From the NCBI GenBank assembly GCA_037367405.1, contig JAZKJV010009330.1:372001-436000 (forward strand): 64,000 nt of DNA. Reading direction: 5' to 3'. Within the stretch, counting starts at the first letter, position 1; each line of letters begins with the position of its first letter. The notes under the pieces are model-generated. The model was not told where the DNA came from. It saw only the letters and a program-made list of their open reading frames with translations, and did no database searches. The position numbers and the translations under genes are program-made. This stretch comes from Ottelia alismoides. Its lineage: Eukaryota > Streptophyta > Magnoliopsida > Alismatales > Hydrocharitaceae. Of this stretch, positions 46,687 through 59,530 are shown one piece after another.

Positions 46687-48151
46687 ATGGAAATCAAAGC
46701 TAATCTTGGAGTTCAAAATGTGATAGAAGATCAACTCTCCAAAATTGAGCATCAAGAGCCTCCACTGAGCAATGCACCCATCATAAACACCTTTCCTGAT
46801 GAGTCAATTCTGGCAGTGGATTCTCTCATGTGGTATGATGAAATTGTGAACTATCTCGTCTCTGGTGTAGTCACACAAGATTGGATGAAAATCAAGAAGG
46901 ACAAGTTCTTGTCCACTATCCATTTCTACCAATGGCAAGACCCACTCTTATTTAGGGAAGGAGCATATCGCATTTAGCATCAGTGCATCCCTCAGGTGGA
47001 GCATCATAGTGTCATCGAGCATTGTCATTCGCTCGAATCTAGTGGACACTACACTAGAGACAGAATGCAAAAGTATTACAGTATGGCCTCTGGTGGCCCA
47101 CGCTATTCACGGATGCAGTAGCATATGTCAAAGGTGGCGTTGACTGTCAGAAGATGGGAGCAACCCTCACAATGAAAGACTCGTTGCCCCTTACATTCAT
47201 CCATATTTCAGATGTATTCGATGCTTAGGGCATCGATTTCATGAGACCCTTTCCCAACACTCACAGATATGAGCACATCATTCTTGCCATTGATTATGTG
47301 AGTCGTTGGGTTGAGGCTATCCCAATCCAAGTTGCTGATAGTCGTACGGTATATCGATTTTTGCGTGAGAACATCATTTTAAAATTTGGAATACCAAAGA
47401 TTCTGATATCAGATGGGAGTAGCCATTTCATCAATAAGGAGGAAAGATTAACGAATGGGTAGGGCATCGAGAACCGAGTCGCTTCTCCTTGTCATCCTCA
47501 TACCAATGGCATGGAAAAACTCTCAAACGGAGAAATCAAGACAATTTTGCAAAATCTTGTGAGGTCGGACAGAAAGAATTGGTCCCAACTATTGAACTCC
47601 GTCCATTGGATATATAGGATCGCCTACAAGTCTCCCTTTGGCATGTTGCCCTATCTCTTGTGTATGGAAAACTGTGCCATCTGCCCATCGCACTGATTCA
47701 CAAATCACTATGGGTAGTCAACATTTGCAACTTGGACTCGCATAAAGGTGGTCAGAAAAGAAAAGTGGATCTGAACAGACTCCTGGAATTCTGAGATTAT
47801 GTGTATGATAATTGTTTGATGTATAAGGAGTAGGTTAAACGCTTGCATGATCGGAACATAAGACGAAAGACCTTCGAGACTGGATAGAAAGTGTGGTTAT
47901 TCGACGCAAAGTTGAATATATTCCTGAGAAAATTGAAGAGTAAATGGACAGGGCCATTTAGAGTGAAAGAAGTGCATGACAATGGAAGAATTGTAATATC
48001 AGAGATGTCACATGATGCACAACCATTCGTCGTCAATGGTCAATTATTGAAGTCGTACCTTGAGCATGACACTTTCCTGGTCATTGTTGACTCACTCCAA
48101 GTGATCTTGAATGATGCATCATCACAACTCCTACAACATACAAAGATTTAG
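46687..48151 (+). pseudogene. Integrase of P2
   Basis: The N-terminal zinc-binding region is recognisable around 46980-47075 (HHSVIEHCHS and SGHYTRDRMQKYY) but its second half is broken. The catalytic core: AIDYVSRWVEA (Asp, near 47290), ILISDGSSHF (Asp, near 47402) and TNGMEKLSNGEIK near 47504, where the residue aligned with the catalytic Glu is Lys. Then WIYRIAYKSPFGMLPYLL and a C-terminal domain (KVWLFDAKLNIFLRKLKSKW, 47890-47950, then GPF). No chromodomain is seen. Several stops; the last frame ends at 48151. Confidence 0.8.
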
Positions 48152-48262
48152 GTGATGCTCTTATAAAATGTTTTTCTTTAGTTTTCTTCTTTTCTTATGT
48201 TATTTTCTTATGTTTATTGTCTTTCTTCTCATTATTTCATTCATTCCTCTCAGTCATCACCG

Positions 48263-48638
48263 CTATACTTAGGATATGCTTCATCCCAATTATAGGGGGG
48301 ATGATTAGGCCTCATTGTTGATTCTTTGATCCATCACTTGTCTCTTTTATTGTTGATATTTTGGTCTATACATAGAGATATTTTACCCAAAGTGTAGGGA
48401 GAGACATGAGGAGTCGTTGATCTATTTATTCCCAACCTCAACTCTCCATGCATGTAGGTACAACCTGCTATACTTTGCATTATTTCATCCTAAGTATAGG
48501 GGGGACGGTTGACTTCTCATTTATTGATTCTTTTATTCTTTAGTAATTGTAGTATAGGCTTTTCTATACTTCATATGAGTTATGTCTTTTCTTTTCTCTT
48601 CGATCTATGAGGACATAGCTCAAGCTAAGTTTAGGGGG
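48263..48638 (+). repeat. Hairpin array in the P2 3' tail
   Basis: Directly after integrase come three units: 48263-48275/48283-48295 (13 positions, two mismatches) followed by six G; 48468-48475/48492-48499 (perfect, 8 bp) followed by six G; and 48564-48571 with 48627-48634 (one mismatch, long loop) followed by G. Arms CTATACTT and AAGTATAG recur. A lone arm (AAAGTGTAGGGAGAG) is at 48389. Same motif as in M1 and M-A. Confidence 0.75.
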
Positions 48639-50482
48639 TAGTATATACATTGTTTGTACTTTAGCCATAACTTGTACTTTCCTATTTTCAATAAGTATGA
48701 CTAAAATTCAATTAATTATATGTAAAGAACACCGTTGTATAAAAGTCATTCAAAGTCTTTGTATATACAGATTAATAAATCGTGCAAAAATATTCCGTAA
48801 AATGTTTGAAAAATGGTTTCAAACTCTCTTTAAAAATCCTTTGAATTTGTAAAAAATATTTTCAACCGTTATAAAAATGTTTTGTTTATAAAAAATTCTT
48901 TTGTTTGTGTGAAATAAAATGTTTTGAAAATCTGTTTGCAAATGGTTTTGAAAATGATGGCAAAATTATTTAAAAGAAATTTGTACATATTGTTTGAAAA
49001 GTCTTTATAAAGTGATTTTCAAATATTCTAAAAACTTTGTAAAAGCTATTTGTCAAATTAATTTGCAAAAATAAATTCACGCAAATATAGATTGTTTACA
49101 AACCTTGTATATACAAACCTATAAACTCCTAAATCCTAATTCTTGTAAATACCAAAGAAGTACTCCCATTTAAATATCTGCACATATTCCTTTGAAAAAA
49201 CTTTTATTTCGAAAAACCTTAAATTTTTGCAAAATTAAAAATCCTAAAAACATTTGCAAAAATCTTTTCAAAATTACAAAAAAAAAATGACAAAACTTTT
49301 CCAAAAATGGATAAAAAGGTCAAGACGAGAAAATTGCATCACAAAAAGATTTTCTGCATTGTACATAACATTTTCATTTTCGGGATTGAAATTGATAATT
49401 GAATGAGTCTAAAAAAAGTCTGAAGATTGGAGTTTGGTTGGACCTTAAATTTATTTAATCATAGGGACCTTATGGGTTGAGACACTTCAGTTCTACTAGA
49501 TTTAATTCTCTGAGAACACGAGACTTGGTTCAATGTCATCTTAACTGCCTAAGTAGAATATTTCGGAGCACACACACGACTCTTGTTGATAATGACCTAG
49601 CTTGCACACCTACGCTTTACACTTTACTCACCTCAGTTGAAGTAGTAGAGGGATGGATTTGTTGACATGAGACACAAGCCAGTGGAAACATTGGAAGTCA
49701 CATATCTACATCTATTGTACCCCAACCCGATCCAGTGGTGACGAGGTCTAAACAAACAAGTTGTGGGTTGCACTAAAGCTTCAAAAGAGGGATAGTCTAC
49801 TGGCTCAAGAGGAAAAAGTCCTTATGTAAATGTTGTTCTATATCGTACTCTTCAAAAAAAAGTGCAATAAAAACTCCAAAAAAATGGTCATACCTGAATA
49901 AAAATAAAATACGTGTCGGAGTATGTATATATTTGTATAGTCAAATAAGCAAGCTTGAGCTTCAAAGACATATTCATGTGAGCCTGCAACCAGATGACTT
50001 GGCTACATTGTTCGAGCACCCTAGGATAGATAGCAACACTAGCTACCATCCATTCTTATATCCACCTCCTCTTCTTGAGTCGGTTGTTCTTGAACTTAGA
50101 AGGGAACCCTGATTCTTGAGGAAAAGAGTTGCAGGACTGAGGAAGACTGACTTTTACTGCTTCAACCGAGGAGAGCTACATAGCACTCACACTGTACAAG
50201 ATAGCTTCATAGTTATAAGGGTTTGCATATGAGTTGACATATTCTGACCTTGCTATTGAGGAGACTTGAGCAGAGTTTTATGGATCTCAAAGGCTGTTGT
50301 GTTTCAAACCTGGTTCCCAATAAGGTTCCGATGACACCTAAAATCCAAGGGTCTGACTTAAGATCCCAACTTCGATTTTGTAAAGACGAGTTTAAAAGGT
50401 AAAATCAATCCAGGTTCTTTCTTTTTCTTTTCTTTATTTTCTTCTCTTCACTTATAGGTATAAGTGTTTGCTAGGGACTAGC
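48639..50482 (+). other. 3' non-coding region of P2
   Basis: 1.84 kb between the hairpins and the polypurine tract. The first part (48700-49330) is AT-rich with repeated TTTGAAAA and TTTGTAAA words; the second part (49380-50460) is mixed. In some Athila relatives an envelope-like gene lies here; I find no frame longer than about 60 codons and no membrane protein signature. Its first bases resemble the left edge of the window on the minus strand. Confidence 0.5.
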
Positions 50483-50500
50483 AAAGGAAAGTGTAGGGGG
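50483..50500 (+). other. Polypurine tract of P2
   Basis: AAAGGAAAGTGTAGGGGG directly abuts the LTR start TGATGAATTT. It primes plus-strand synthesis and fixes the 3' LTR start at 50501. Confidence 0.8.
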
Positions 50501-53500
50501 TGATGAATTTCCATTTGATCAGCTTTGTTCTCTCATTTTGGCCTTCATTCCCTAGCAAAATGCACGTATCTGTCATTATTTTGCCTAAATTAACACTCAT
50601 TATTTATTGAATCAATAGTGTATAAAATACATTTTTAAAGCCAAAATTAAATAATAAAGAAAATAAAAGAAAGGGAAATAAAATACCAAAGGTATTTTAT
50701 GACCCTAAACCTTGAGACCCAGGCATCATGATGACTGGGTCAACAAGGAATACAATAGGGACGATAAGGGTCAAATACACAATAAAAACCCTAATTTTTT
50801 TAGCCTTCAATATTGCATTTTTGGGACCTATTTTATTCTTTATTGTTTATACCTCAAATCAATAAATGTTGTACATGAAAGATATAGATCAAAATACAAC
50901 GAAAAATACAAAATTGATTTCATCTAAAAATAATATGAAGTGTTCATTCTACACTCTGAATAATAATTCAAAACCCAATCTTCGCAAACCCATAACTTCT
51001 CCATAAAAACTCAAAATGCATCAAAACCATCGTTAATTGTATATAACTTTTAATTAGCAATTAAATGAAGGTGTTTTCATTTATTTTGGAGTTACGATGC
51101 AAAAGTTTGGTTTTGGTCCACTATTGTACAATATACCTAAAAAAATATTCATTTTATTTATTTATTCTTTATATTCTTCGTGATTTTATATTTTTCTAAT
51201 TTTGGAAATAGTCTTTATAATATATGTGCATATTTAGAATACAATAAACCCAATAAAAGTACATTAAAATAAAATAATATATAAAATTACATAGATGAAT
51301 ATAGTGTACTTATACCTATATAATTAATACCCATAAAGTGTGCAAATGACATCAGAAAAATACAATAAAAATATATTTGTGTACATTTAAATAAGTTATA
51401 AATATACAAATTAAGTATATAAAATATCAAAATTTAAAATATAGAATAAAAATAAAATAAGCTATATATAAGTAAATATACATATAACTATATGTAAATA
51501 CTAACTCAAAATAAATAGCTCCATAAAATAAAGAAAATAGTAATTAAATACTACATAAAAAACACATATTTTTATTTTATACCCTAAAATTAATTAATTC
51601 ATTATCCATTTATTATCAATTTTACCAATAATTTCCCTTGGGAATTTCCTTGTTTGTCCACGTGGACCAACCAGAAACAAACCCTAGTTGACCTACGTCA
51701 ACTCCCCTACCTCCAGCCGCCTGGTGTGTCAGATGCCATTCAAGCCATCTTCTCCCAATTTCCACTTTTGATTAATTGATTTTGTCTTCTTGATTCCTTC
51801 ACGAAAAACCATCTGAGATCTACCCTAATCGAATAAGCCTTCCACGCCATGTCTATAAATAACCCCCTCCTTCTTCCTTCTCGATTTTGATCCCTCTTAG
51901 AGCCCTATAACCCTAATACTTGTGCCTGAGTGTGGTCCTGGTGACAGCAGGAGTACCCGAGGTGTCGGCGAGGAGAAAGGAGGAGGAGAGGTGGTCCAAG
52001 GCGTCGCTTCGGCGAGGCATCTGCTCCTTGGTCCCTAGGTACAAGATACACATTTTTCTTCCGTTTCTAGGTAGATTTAGTGTTAGTTTTTTGATCCTAC
52101 ATTTTACTCTGTTCTTAAATCATTAGAGTGGTGTAGAATCAAGTTCTTCGATCACCGGAGCTTTTTGCTCCAGTCGTATTTCACCCCGATTCCGATAGTC
52201 TCCAGCCCGCTTTTCACGCCCCCTTCATTTCTCAACACACTATCCATCTCCTCGACCCATTAGACCGCCATGATCCTTCATGGATCGAGCCCCCAGTGCT
52301 CCCTCCGCCGCCTTCACTGGAGCACCTCCATATCTCTCCATTTTGCCATCGATTTCCACCAATAATAAACAAGGACGCATCTCTAGAGCCCCTTTGAGTT
52401 TCCTATGCAGGTAACGCTCCTGGAAGGGCCCATCTGAGCGCCATTTGACTTCAAGAGCAGCTCCAGGAACTTACACATGTCAGAGCTCCATCGATGAGCT
52501 CTACACTAATTCGTGGTGTCTGCTAGATACAGAAGCCACCCCCGAGTATGGAGACCACTTTAGCATCGAGAAAGAGGCACAAGGGATAAGATTCGAAGAT
52601 TGAAGCTAGAAGGAGGTGATTTCATCCATGTTCTTCGAGGACAACAACTACCGTCTGATCTAGAGAGGAGCTACATATTAGTCCTCCGTCGTTGGATCAC
52701 GAAGGCCCTATACCATCCGATCTCATCCCGGATTTAATCTTGGTCGTTGCAACCCGAAGCATCATCGTGCATCCGAAACATGCCACGCGTCCAAGTGAGT
52801 CAGTCTTATCCATTGGATCGCGCGCACATAATGGGTTATATCAAAGAAACCTCACCATTTTTGTATATTTTTATTTAGTATCTAATAGTTAAATTGCATG
52901 GAACCCCTCACTTTTTTGTGTATTTTCATGTATATCCATGCCAGCTCACTTCATGTGTCCCCCCCAACGTGAGTTGGGTAAATTGCAAATAGTACCCTAC
53001 AACTTTTTGTATTTATAATTAGTCCTAAAAATTGTATCTTACGGGTTAAAATTTGTAGATAAATTGCACATAGGACCTTGGATGTTTTATATATTGCAAA
53101 TATGCCTTTGCCAGGTTTTTTAATTTAAATATGCATGGCTAAATTGCACTTTAGCCCCTGGGTTTTTGTATTAGTTTTTATAAATGCATGAAAACTTCTT
53201 AATATTTGCAAAAAGGTCCCTGTTAGTATTTCATTTTTGTGCATATTTCTCTAATTTTTATAAATATAATCCGTGCTCCAACAATTATGAAAAAATAGGA
53301 CAATGTACCTCGATGCATGTTCGTCCACGTTATATTTTTGTTTTTGCATTTTATGCACTTGAATATTTATTAAAAATCAAAAAGCGCACTTTTTATTCCT
53401 GGTTGCTTTAAAAACTCCCTAAAAATATAAAACCTTTTTGAAAAATTCCAAAAAAAATATGTTGCCTATAATAGTATTTATAGCTCCAAATCAAAAATCC

Positions 53501-54258
53501 CTAAAAATAGAAAAAGATAAAAATTAAAAATCTCCAAAATCTTATAAAAATATAAAAATTCTTCAGAAATTCCAAAAATATGTGTTTTTGTTTGGTATTT
53601 TATTTATATATATTAGTACTTACGAAAAATAATTTTAGAAAATTTTGACATTATTTAACATTTTAAGTTCCAAAATAATTAGACCTCTTTCATTGATCCT
53701 TGTTTTGGGATATTTTGAACTCTAACAATACATAAAAAATAGAAAATATATTCATAGAATCACAAAAATATTAGAAAAATATACAAAACTCAACATTTTA
53801 TTTCACACATTTCTAATCATTTTTACCTATCTTTATAATTGTAATACTCCATCTTGCATTACATACCTATGTATGTATATAGTTTATATTATAATTACAA
53901 ATACTTTAAAAATAGAATTGATTTATATAATATATATAATCATTTATTATTGTATTTAATTTAAAAACTGACAAATTAATTAATGATTTGATTGAATATT
54001 GTACAAAATACAAACTATTATTTATTTATTATTTATTAATAAAAATAATTCTTGCTACCACATGTTTGCTCCCTGTGTTCGACATTCTACTCATACTTAT
54101 ACCTATACACATTCATACTGGAGTTATAATAAATTTTAACTTGCACAAATTTATCGGTCGAATTTTCTGTGGGTCGATTGTTGATCAGAGGCACACTTGG
54201 TAACACAGCAATTGTTGATTGTGTTTGAGTAGCAGACCAGTGCAAAAGGTCCCCATTA
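50501..54258 (+). mobile_element. 3' LTR of P2, about 3.76 kb
   Basis: Aligns end to end with the 5' LTR (34502-38354), with many substitutions and small indels visible throughout, so the insertion is old. Landmarks repeat: U3 polypurine-like motif (50749-50770), G-box (51656-51667), TATA (51854-51861), candidate donor (52038/52039), and the 'tgtgttcgacattc' block near 54072. It ends CATTA at 54258, where the 5' LTR has TATCA. No matching target duplication was found. Confidence 0.85.
51854..51861 (+). promoter_or_regulatory. TATA box of the P2 3' LTR
   Basis: TATAAATA followed by ACCCCCTCCTTCTTCC, the same as in the 5' LTR. It could in principle drive readout into the right-hand flank, though nothing genic lies there. 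Confidence 0.6.
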
Positions 54259-54717
54259 GCCGCACCCATCCGCATTCGTCTGTTGTTAGATGATTGCACA
54301 TCCAATAGCTATGATTCCTCCACATCCCTTCTCTCTTCTCCGCCATAGGATGAAGCCCTAACTCTCATCCTAACCCTGCCTTCGCACCATGGTGACCACC
54401 ATAGGAGCATATCCCTCGATCTGATCCCAATCCTTGCCTCGTGCCTGTCTTCTTGGCCACTGGATCACCATATCCAATGGTCCAGACTCCGTCTTCCTCC
54501 TCCTTTGCCTCTCCCTTCCCTCGTGTTTCCCTCTTCATATGTGACCCTTCTTCCATTTCTCCCATCCATTACGACCAACATCCCGACCACCTAATGCTTC
54601 CCTTGGGAAACTCTCACCTCTCCGCTTCTCGTGCAACCCACATCACCACTACCCAATCCCTAGGACCAAACTATGATCATTATAAAGTTAGCCTCCACCA
54701 TGGTGTAATGACCAAAG
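54259..54717 (+). mobile_element. Left fragment of LTR P5
   Basis: C-rich sequence between the end of the P2 LTR and the solo LTR M3. Because M3 is a clean insertion with a target duplication, this segment was originally joined to 57456 onward and is therefore part of the same P5 LTR. Frame 54441-54725 has no domain. Confidence 0.45.
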
Positions 54718-57455
54718 CTCCATGATTATTAGGGTTTTGTGAGCGATAATAAAATGTCGATGTAGAAAATCGCTACGAGACAAAACCCTAATTGATCAAA
54801 TAAAAAATCAATAAAATAGGAGAGAGAGAAAGAGTGAAGTGAATATGCAGCTTCTCTCTCCTATTTTATCTTACACTATATTATTTACCCAGGTAAGTGT
54901 GCCTGAGTCGAACTCGAGGAGGCAGAATATTAGTACCACCGTTTTTTAAAAGAAAAGAGACATTTCGTGATTTTTATTTCTTCTTGAAAAGGCAAGAAAA
55001 GAACTCAAAACAAAAGCAGCATTATAAAATTCAAAATGAGAAACAACGTAACGAAAATACATGAGAACTATAAAGAAACCTCTCTAGGGTAGTTGTATAA
55101 CTACCCTAGAAAAATCGATGAAAAATAATGTCAAAAAGAGGTCCAAATGTAGCCTACAATACAGGGGTAGACATGCAAGAAAAATAAAAGACACGATTGC
55201 AATATGGCCCTTGTATAGGGACTAAACTGAAAAGAAATTAAAATTTATTACGTTTAGGTCCTACGTGGATACCTAAATGTAATTTCTGGAAACGTTGTTG
55301 GAGCGGCTAAAGTTCTAGAATTGTCTAGGTCTTATTATGCAAATGTTCTACCGGTTAAGAGTCAACGACCGAGATTAGAAGGTAATGCTCGATCTCAGCC
55401 ATCAGATCTGGACATGTGGCAAATGCCTATAGCTCGCAACTGTTCTTGGTGTTCTTCCCTCTTTTCTGATACAGGGCAGTGTCACTTCTTCTCCGATTTA
55501 TCTCCAGCGATAGAGAGCTTGCTCCGATCTCCTGCAGGTCCAAAGGGGTGACTCCTTCACCACTCGAGATCGCCTGTCGTGGACGAGGTGTCAAGGACGG
55601 TGTACATGGCCATGAGAGGTCGACGAAGATGATGGCTGCGCTGAGAAGGTCTACTGAAATTAGGAGATTGCCTCTTGATTATTTATCGAAGGAAAAGCTC
55701 CTGATGTTGAGTTTGATGCTCCAGAAATATTATAAACCTGCCAATGAAGATTTGTATTGCTTGATTTATAATGAAATCGGCCAAGAATGTGAAGAGCTTG
55801 CAGATTATAATATGCTTCCAGAAACGTGAAATGTCAAGTGAAAATGGAAGGTAATTGAATTGAGATTGGTATGTGATTTTGTGTGTGACTAAGAAGGAAA
55901 TTAATGGTCTCTAATTACATGTTTAAGTTCCAAATTCAGGCACGAAAATCGAGAAAATCAAAGGGTAAAAGGTAGTGGAAGTACCTAGGAATGGGAAGGT
56001 GTATGACCATCCTGATCTCTGCTCAACGGTGTGACAAACTGAAGCTCGATGCGGCGATGGCGGCGATGCAAGGACATCGACGACCTTGGAACTTCTCCTC
56101 CGACGATCCTTCTTCCACGCGGGGTAGTCCTCGAGTGCTGTCACCACAAGGTTGAGGAGGAGCGAGGCGAGGAAGGCGGTTGGTCGGCTACTGGTTCTGG
56201 TATTTAGGAAGAGTTAGTTGTTAATGGCGAGGTTTAGGGGATTTTATAGGAAGATCGAAGGCGAGTTAGGTAAAGATCGAGGGATGGCGTGGATCTAGGT
56301 AGTTAGGAGTATGTACTGGAGGGTTTAGATTGGTTTTAGGATGAAGGAGGACACAGGCAAAATTGGTTGAAGATGGGTCGCTAGAACAGAAGCTACAACA
56401 GCTTCTTGGAGAAGATGTACCAGGTGCTGACACGTGTCAGCACCTCGTTGTCTAGATGGTAAAAATAGATTAATAATTATGGAATAAATAGTAAATGATG
56501 GTATTTTAAATATGTATACAACTTAAAAAAATAATTACTTAATTTATCTATATTATGAAATAATTAGTTTCTATAATTAATGAATAATTTATGAAATATA
56601 AATATTATATTAATAAATAAATACATAGTATACATAATAAATATGTAATTGATTTGTAATTAAATAATTAATAAATAGTATACTTTTTTATATTTTATTA
56701 ATTAGTAAGATTATAAATAAAGTATTTACGAAATTTATGGATTTTAATAAATTAATTTAAGTATATTAATAAATACGGGTATAAGTTACACAGTTCAATT
56801 TTGTCTAAAAATTAGTGTTTTTTGATTTATTTTAAATAATAAATAATGTCAGAAAATTATGAAATAAATCATGGTTAAACTACAATATCATGAAAATAAT
56901 TAAATATTATAAAATCATTGAAAATATAAATAATGTGTTCTAGATAAAATAAATAGCCTAGAAACACAATTGTGATTAGGTCCAACAAGTGACTTTTTGC
57001 AAACGGACTCCGATTTAAGTGAATTCACCTTTATTAATTATAATATTATTTTATGGACTTTAAAGTGAGTAGAGTTAAATTGGAGTTCGTATGAGACAGT
57101 TATGATGTTCGGAAGTTGAGAAATTGACAATTTAAAAGTTGGATTTCTTGGCATATATATAAGATAATAATTTTAACTTATTTTTGTATTTTTCTATACA
57201 TTTTTAGAAATAATTAGGAAAAGAGTTTGGTGAAATATATGTTCATATGAATGTGTTAAAAATATGCCTTCTTTTTCTTTTCTTTATTTTTATTCTTTTA
57301 TTTATTTACATGATTTTGATGAATAAAAGTGTATTTTTATTCATGAGTATGATTTTGTTAAAAGATGGAAATTAATAAATATTTACATGTATTTGTTTAG
57401 GGTTTTAAGACAAAATGCAGACAGAATGTTAATTAATAGTGGATTCATCACTCCA
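54718..57455 (-). mobile_element. Complete solo LTR M3 (54723-57450) with 5-bp target duplication
   Basis: The 2,728-base LTR begins TGATTATTAG and ends GGATTCATCA on the plus strand, so on its own strand it reads TGATGAATCC...TAATCA. CTCCA flanks it on both sides (54718-54722 and 57451-57455). There is no internal region, so it arose by recombination between two LTRs after insertion. From its start: AT-rich (57450-56460), a 24-bp G-box palindrome (56422-56445), TATA candidates (TATAAAATCC near 56250 or CTAAATACC near 56203), a GC-rich block with candidate donor CTAG|GTACT at 55985/55984, and the 'gagtcgaactcgagg' block at 54906. Frame 55479-55829 inside it is unrecognised. Confidence 0.85.
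56422..56445. promoter_or_regulatory. 24-bp perfect palindrome with ACACGTGT core in M3
   Basis: Each half reads AGGTGCTGACAC; the two halves are exact complements with no spacer. The centre is the CACGTG G-box. It lies some 180-220 bases upstream of the M3 TATA candidates, the same arrangement as in P2. Confidence 0.65.
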
Positions 57456-59530
57456 CCCTATAAAACCTTCCCCTCCGCCCTACTTCCTCTTTATTCACCA
57501 ATTCAAGGAGCTTGGCCTTGTCCTTGTCCTTCTTCTCCTCCTCATGATAGGAGGAGGTGGAATCGAAGGGCCATCATGGCCAATGCCTCTAGGTGCGACC
57601 CTTGGTCTCTATAGTCAAGACACAGAGGCTCCACCACCATTTGAGGTCAAAGGCACGATTGTCCTCAACGAGCGAAGATCGAAGACTCCAACTGAGTCTC
57701 AGCACTAGCCTCCCCTCCACCGGTGACCTCCTCCGATCAAGTAAGCTTTCCATCTTCTTTTTCTCTTGAATTCTCGCAATTTTTCTACCGCACACACCTC
57801 ATTCCACTATCAATCCACTGTACCTTGACCTTCATTGCACATCAATGACCTACACTAGCCATTACGACCACATTACCCTTCTCCAGATCATAGTTCACCT
57901 CTGCCCTATTTCCTCTCTGGTCTACTGGAGATAAACTTTTGTCCTCCGCTCCTTCACCTAATCTGGACCTCACTCCACTCAACGCTGCACATACACATGC
58001 TTCGTATATCCACTGACCCCCTTTTACAGGTTAACTTTTCATTGGTCGGAGTTTGGAAGGTTGCTCCCTTCTAGAGCATGTGCTCTAGTGGGCCCTCACT
58101 GTCTCAACAATCCAAAGATCTTCCTCGCTCCCCAAGCTTCTACGATGCTTGCTGACCCTGTACGAGGCTTCCCGGTGCATTAGACAAAGAGGAGGATCAC
58201 AGAGGGGATATGGTGGGCTCCCCAGAGCCCCACCATCACCGTCATGTGAGGGGCGGAGGAAGAAGTCCCTGCACTACAGATGTCATCTGATCTACTTAAT
58301 CGGACGACCCAAATCACTCTATAGCCTCCGCCCGATACCAACAGGCTCGGTGGTACAGATCCACTTTCTAGAGCGTCGGGACACGATACGTGTCCCAAAC
58401 CTACAGCCAACCCTTGCCCTGATACTAGCTGCGTGCATGCCACGCATGTTTGGTTGGGTGAAATACAGACCACCCTTCGCAACTTCTTCAAATTGCATTA
58501 TGGTCCCTCCCAAGCGCGCGTGCCTCACGTGTCGCGCCTGGCAAATTGGAAGGGGGCCCATCTGACTTTCATTTATTACAATTATGCCCCTTACATGGAC
58601 CTCTATGCATATATTATCTTTTTATTTCCATGTTTTTGTTGCAATTATGCCCTTGTACTCTTTTATTCAAATTTAGAGCATATGGACTCAAAATTAAATG
58701 ATTTCAGTTTCATTGGGTTCCTAATTTGATGCCATTTCTAATGGTATATTTTATTCACTTACGAATAATTTAAGATTTTAAATTTTATATAATTTATGTG
58801 TCATATGCACCTCATATTAATTCCATTATTGAATTTTTGATGCATCTTTGTGCTCCGACTGATAATGAACTTGAATCATTTTTAATTGCTCAATAATATG
58901 ATTATTTTAAAGGGATAGTTGCTTGTATATTGATTGAGTTAGCATGCATCACCTTGTATAGCAAGTTGCATCATTTTTAAATTGCTAAAAATCAAAAATT
59001 TTTAAATTGCGAAAAATCAAAATAAAAATTGCATATTTCCCATCATGCAATGCATTGCATATTAATTCTGATCATGCATCAAATTTTCATGCATTCTGTA
59101 GCACATATATTTTTCATAAAATTAAAATAAAAAAAATGAAATTCATCTTTCATTTTGTGTGCATCATTGTTTAATTGTCTTGCATCATCACTTGCATCAT
59201 TTATTTTATGCATATTATTTGTATATTTTGTGATGTGTACATTTTGTCTGCATACAAAAGACCTAGGTGAATGGATTTAATCACTCATATTTAATCATTA
59301 AGATTTGATTAATAGACTTGGAGGCTTGTGTCCCTATGCTTGACCTTGGTACACTTACAAAGTTATAAATACTCCACATATTCAAAAGTATGGTTTGCAT
59401 AGATCCAAAATTGCCTCCTGTGATACACAAATAAAATGACGATATTAAGAGGGTGTTTTTGTGGTACATCATGCATCGATGATGAAAGTCTAGGTGTGCA
59501 TTCAATGAATTCAAATAGATCAAATAACAT
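57456..59530 (+). mobile_element. Right fragment of LTR P5
   Basis: It opens with a TATA box (57459-57465), a C-rich block to about 58560 (candidate donor TCAA|GTAAG at 57741, CACGTG near 58526), AT-rich sequence 58570-59270, and the 'ctatgcttgaccttgg' block near 59332. The end is placed near 59530, without primer site. Frames 58149-58565 and 58180-58491 are uncharacterised and overlap each other on opposite strands, so probably not genes. Confidence 0.5.

Noticed and set aside
48639..50482. Possible envelope-like gene between integrase and the 3' LTR of P2
   Set aside because: Some Athila relatives carry one here, but there is no frame beyond about 60 codons, no signal peptide or membrane segment, and no similarity that I can see.
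58149..58565. 138-codon plus frame overlapping a 103-codon minus frame
   Set aside because: Both fall in the GC-rich middle of LTR P5 where stop codons are rare; no recognisable domain in either.
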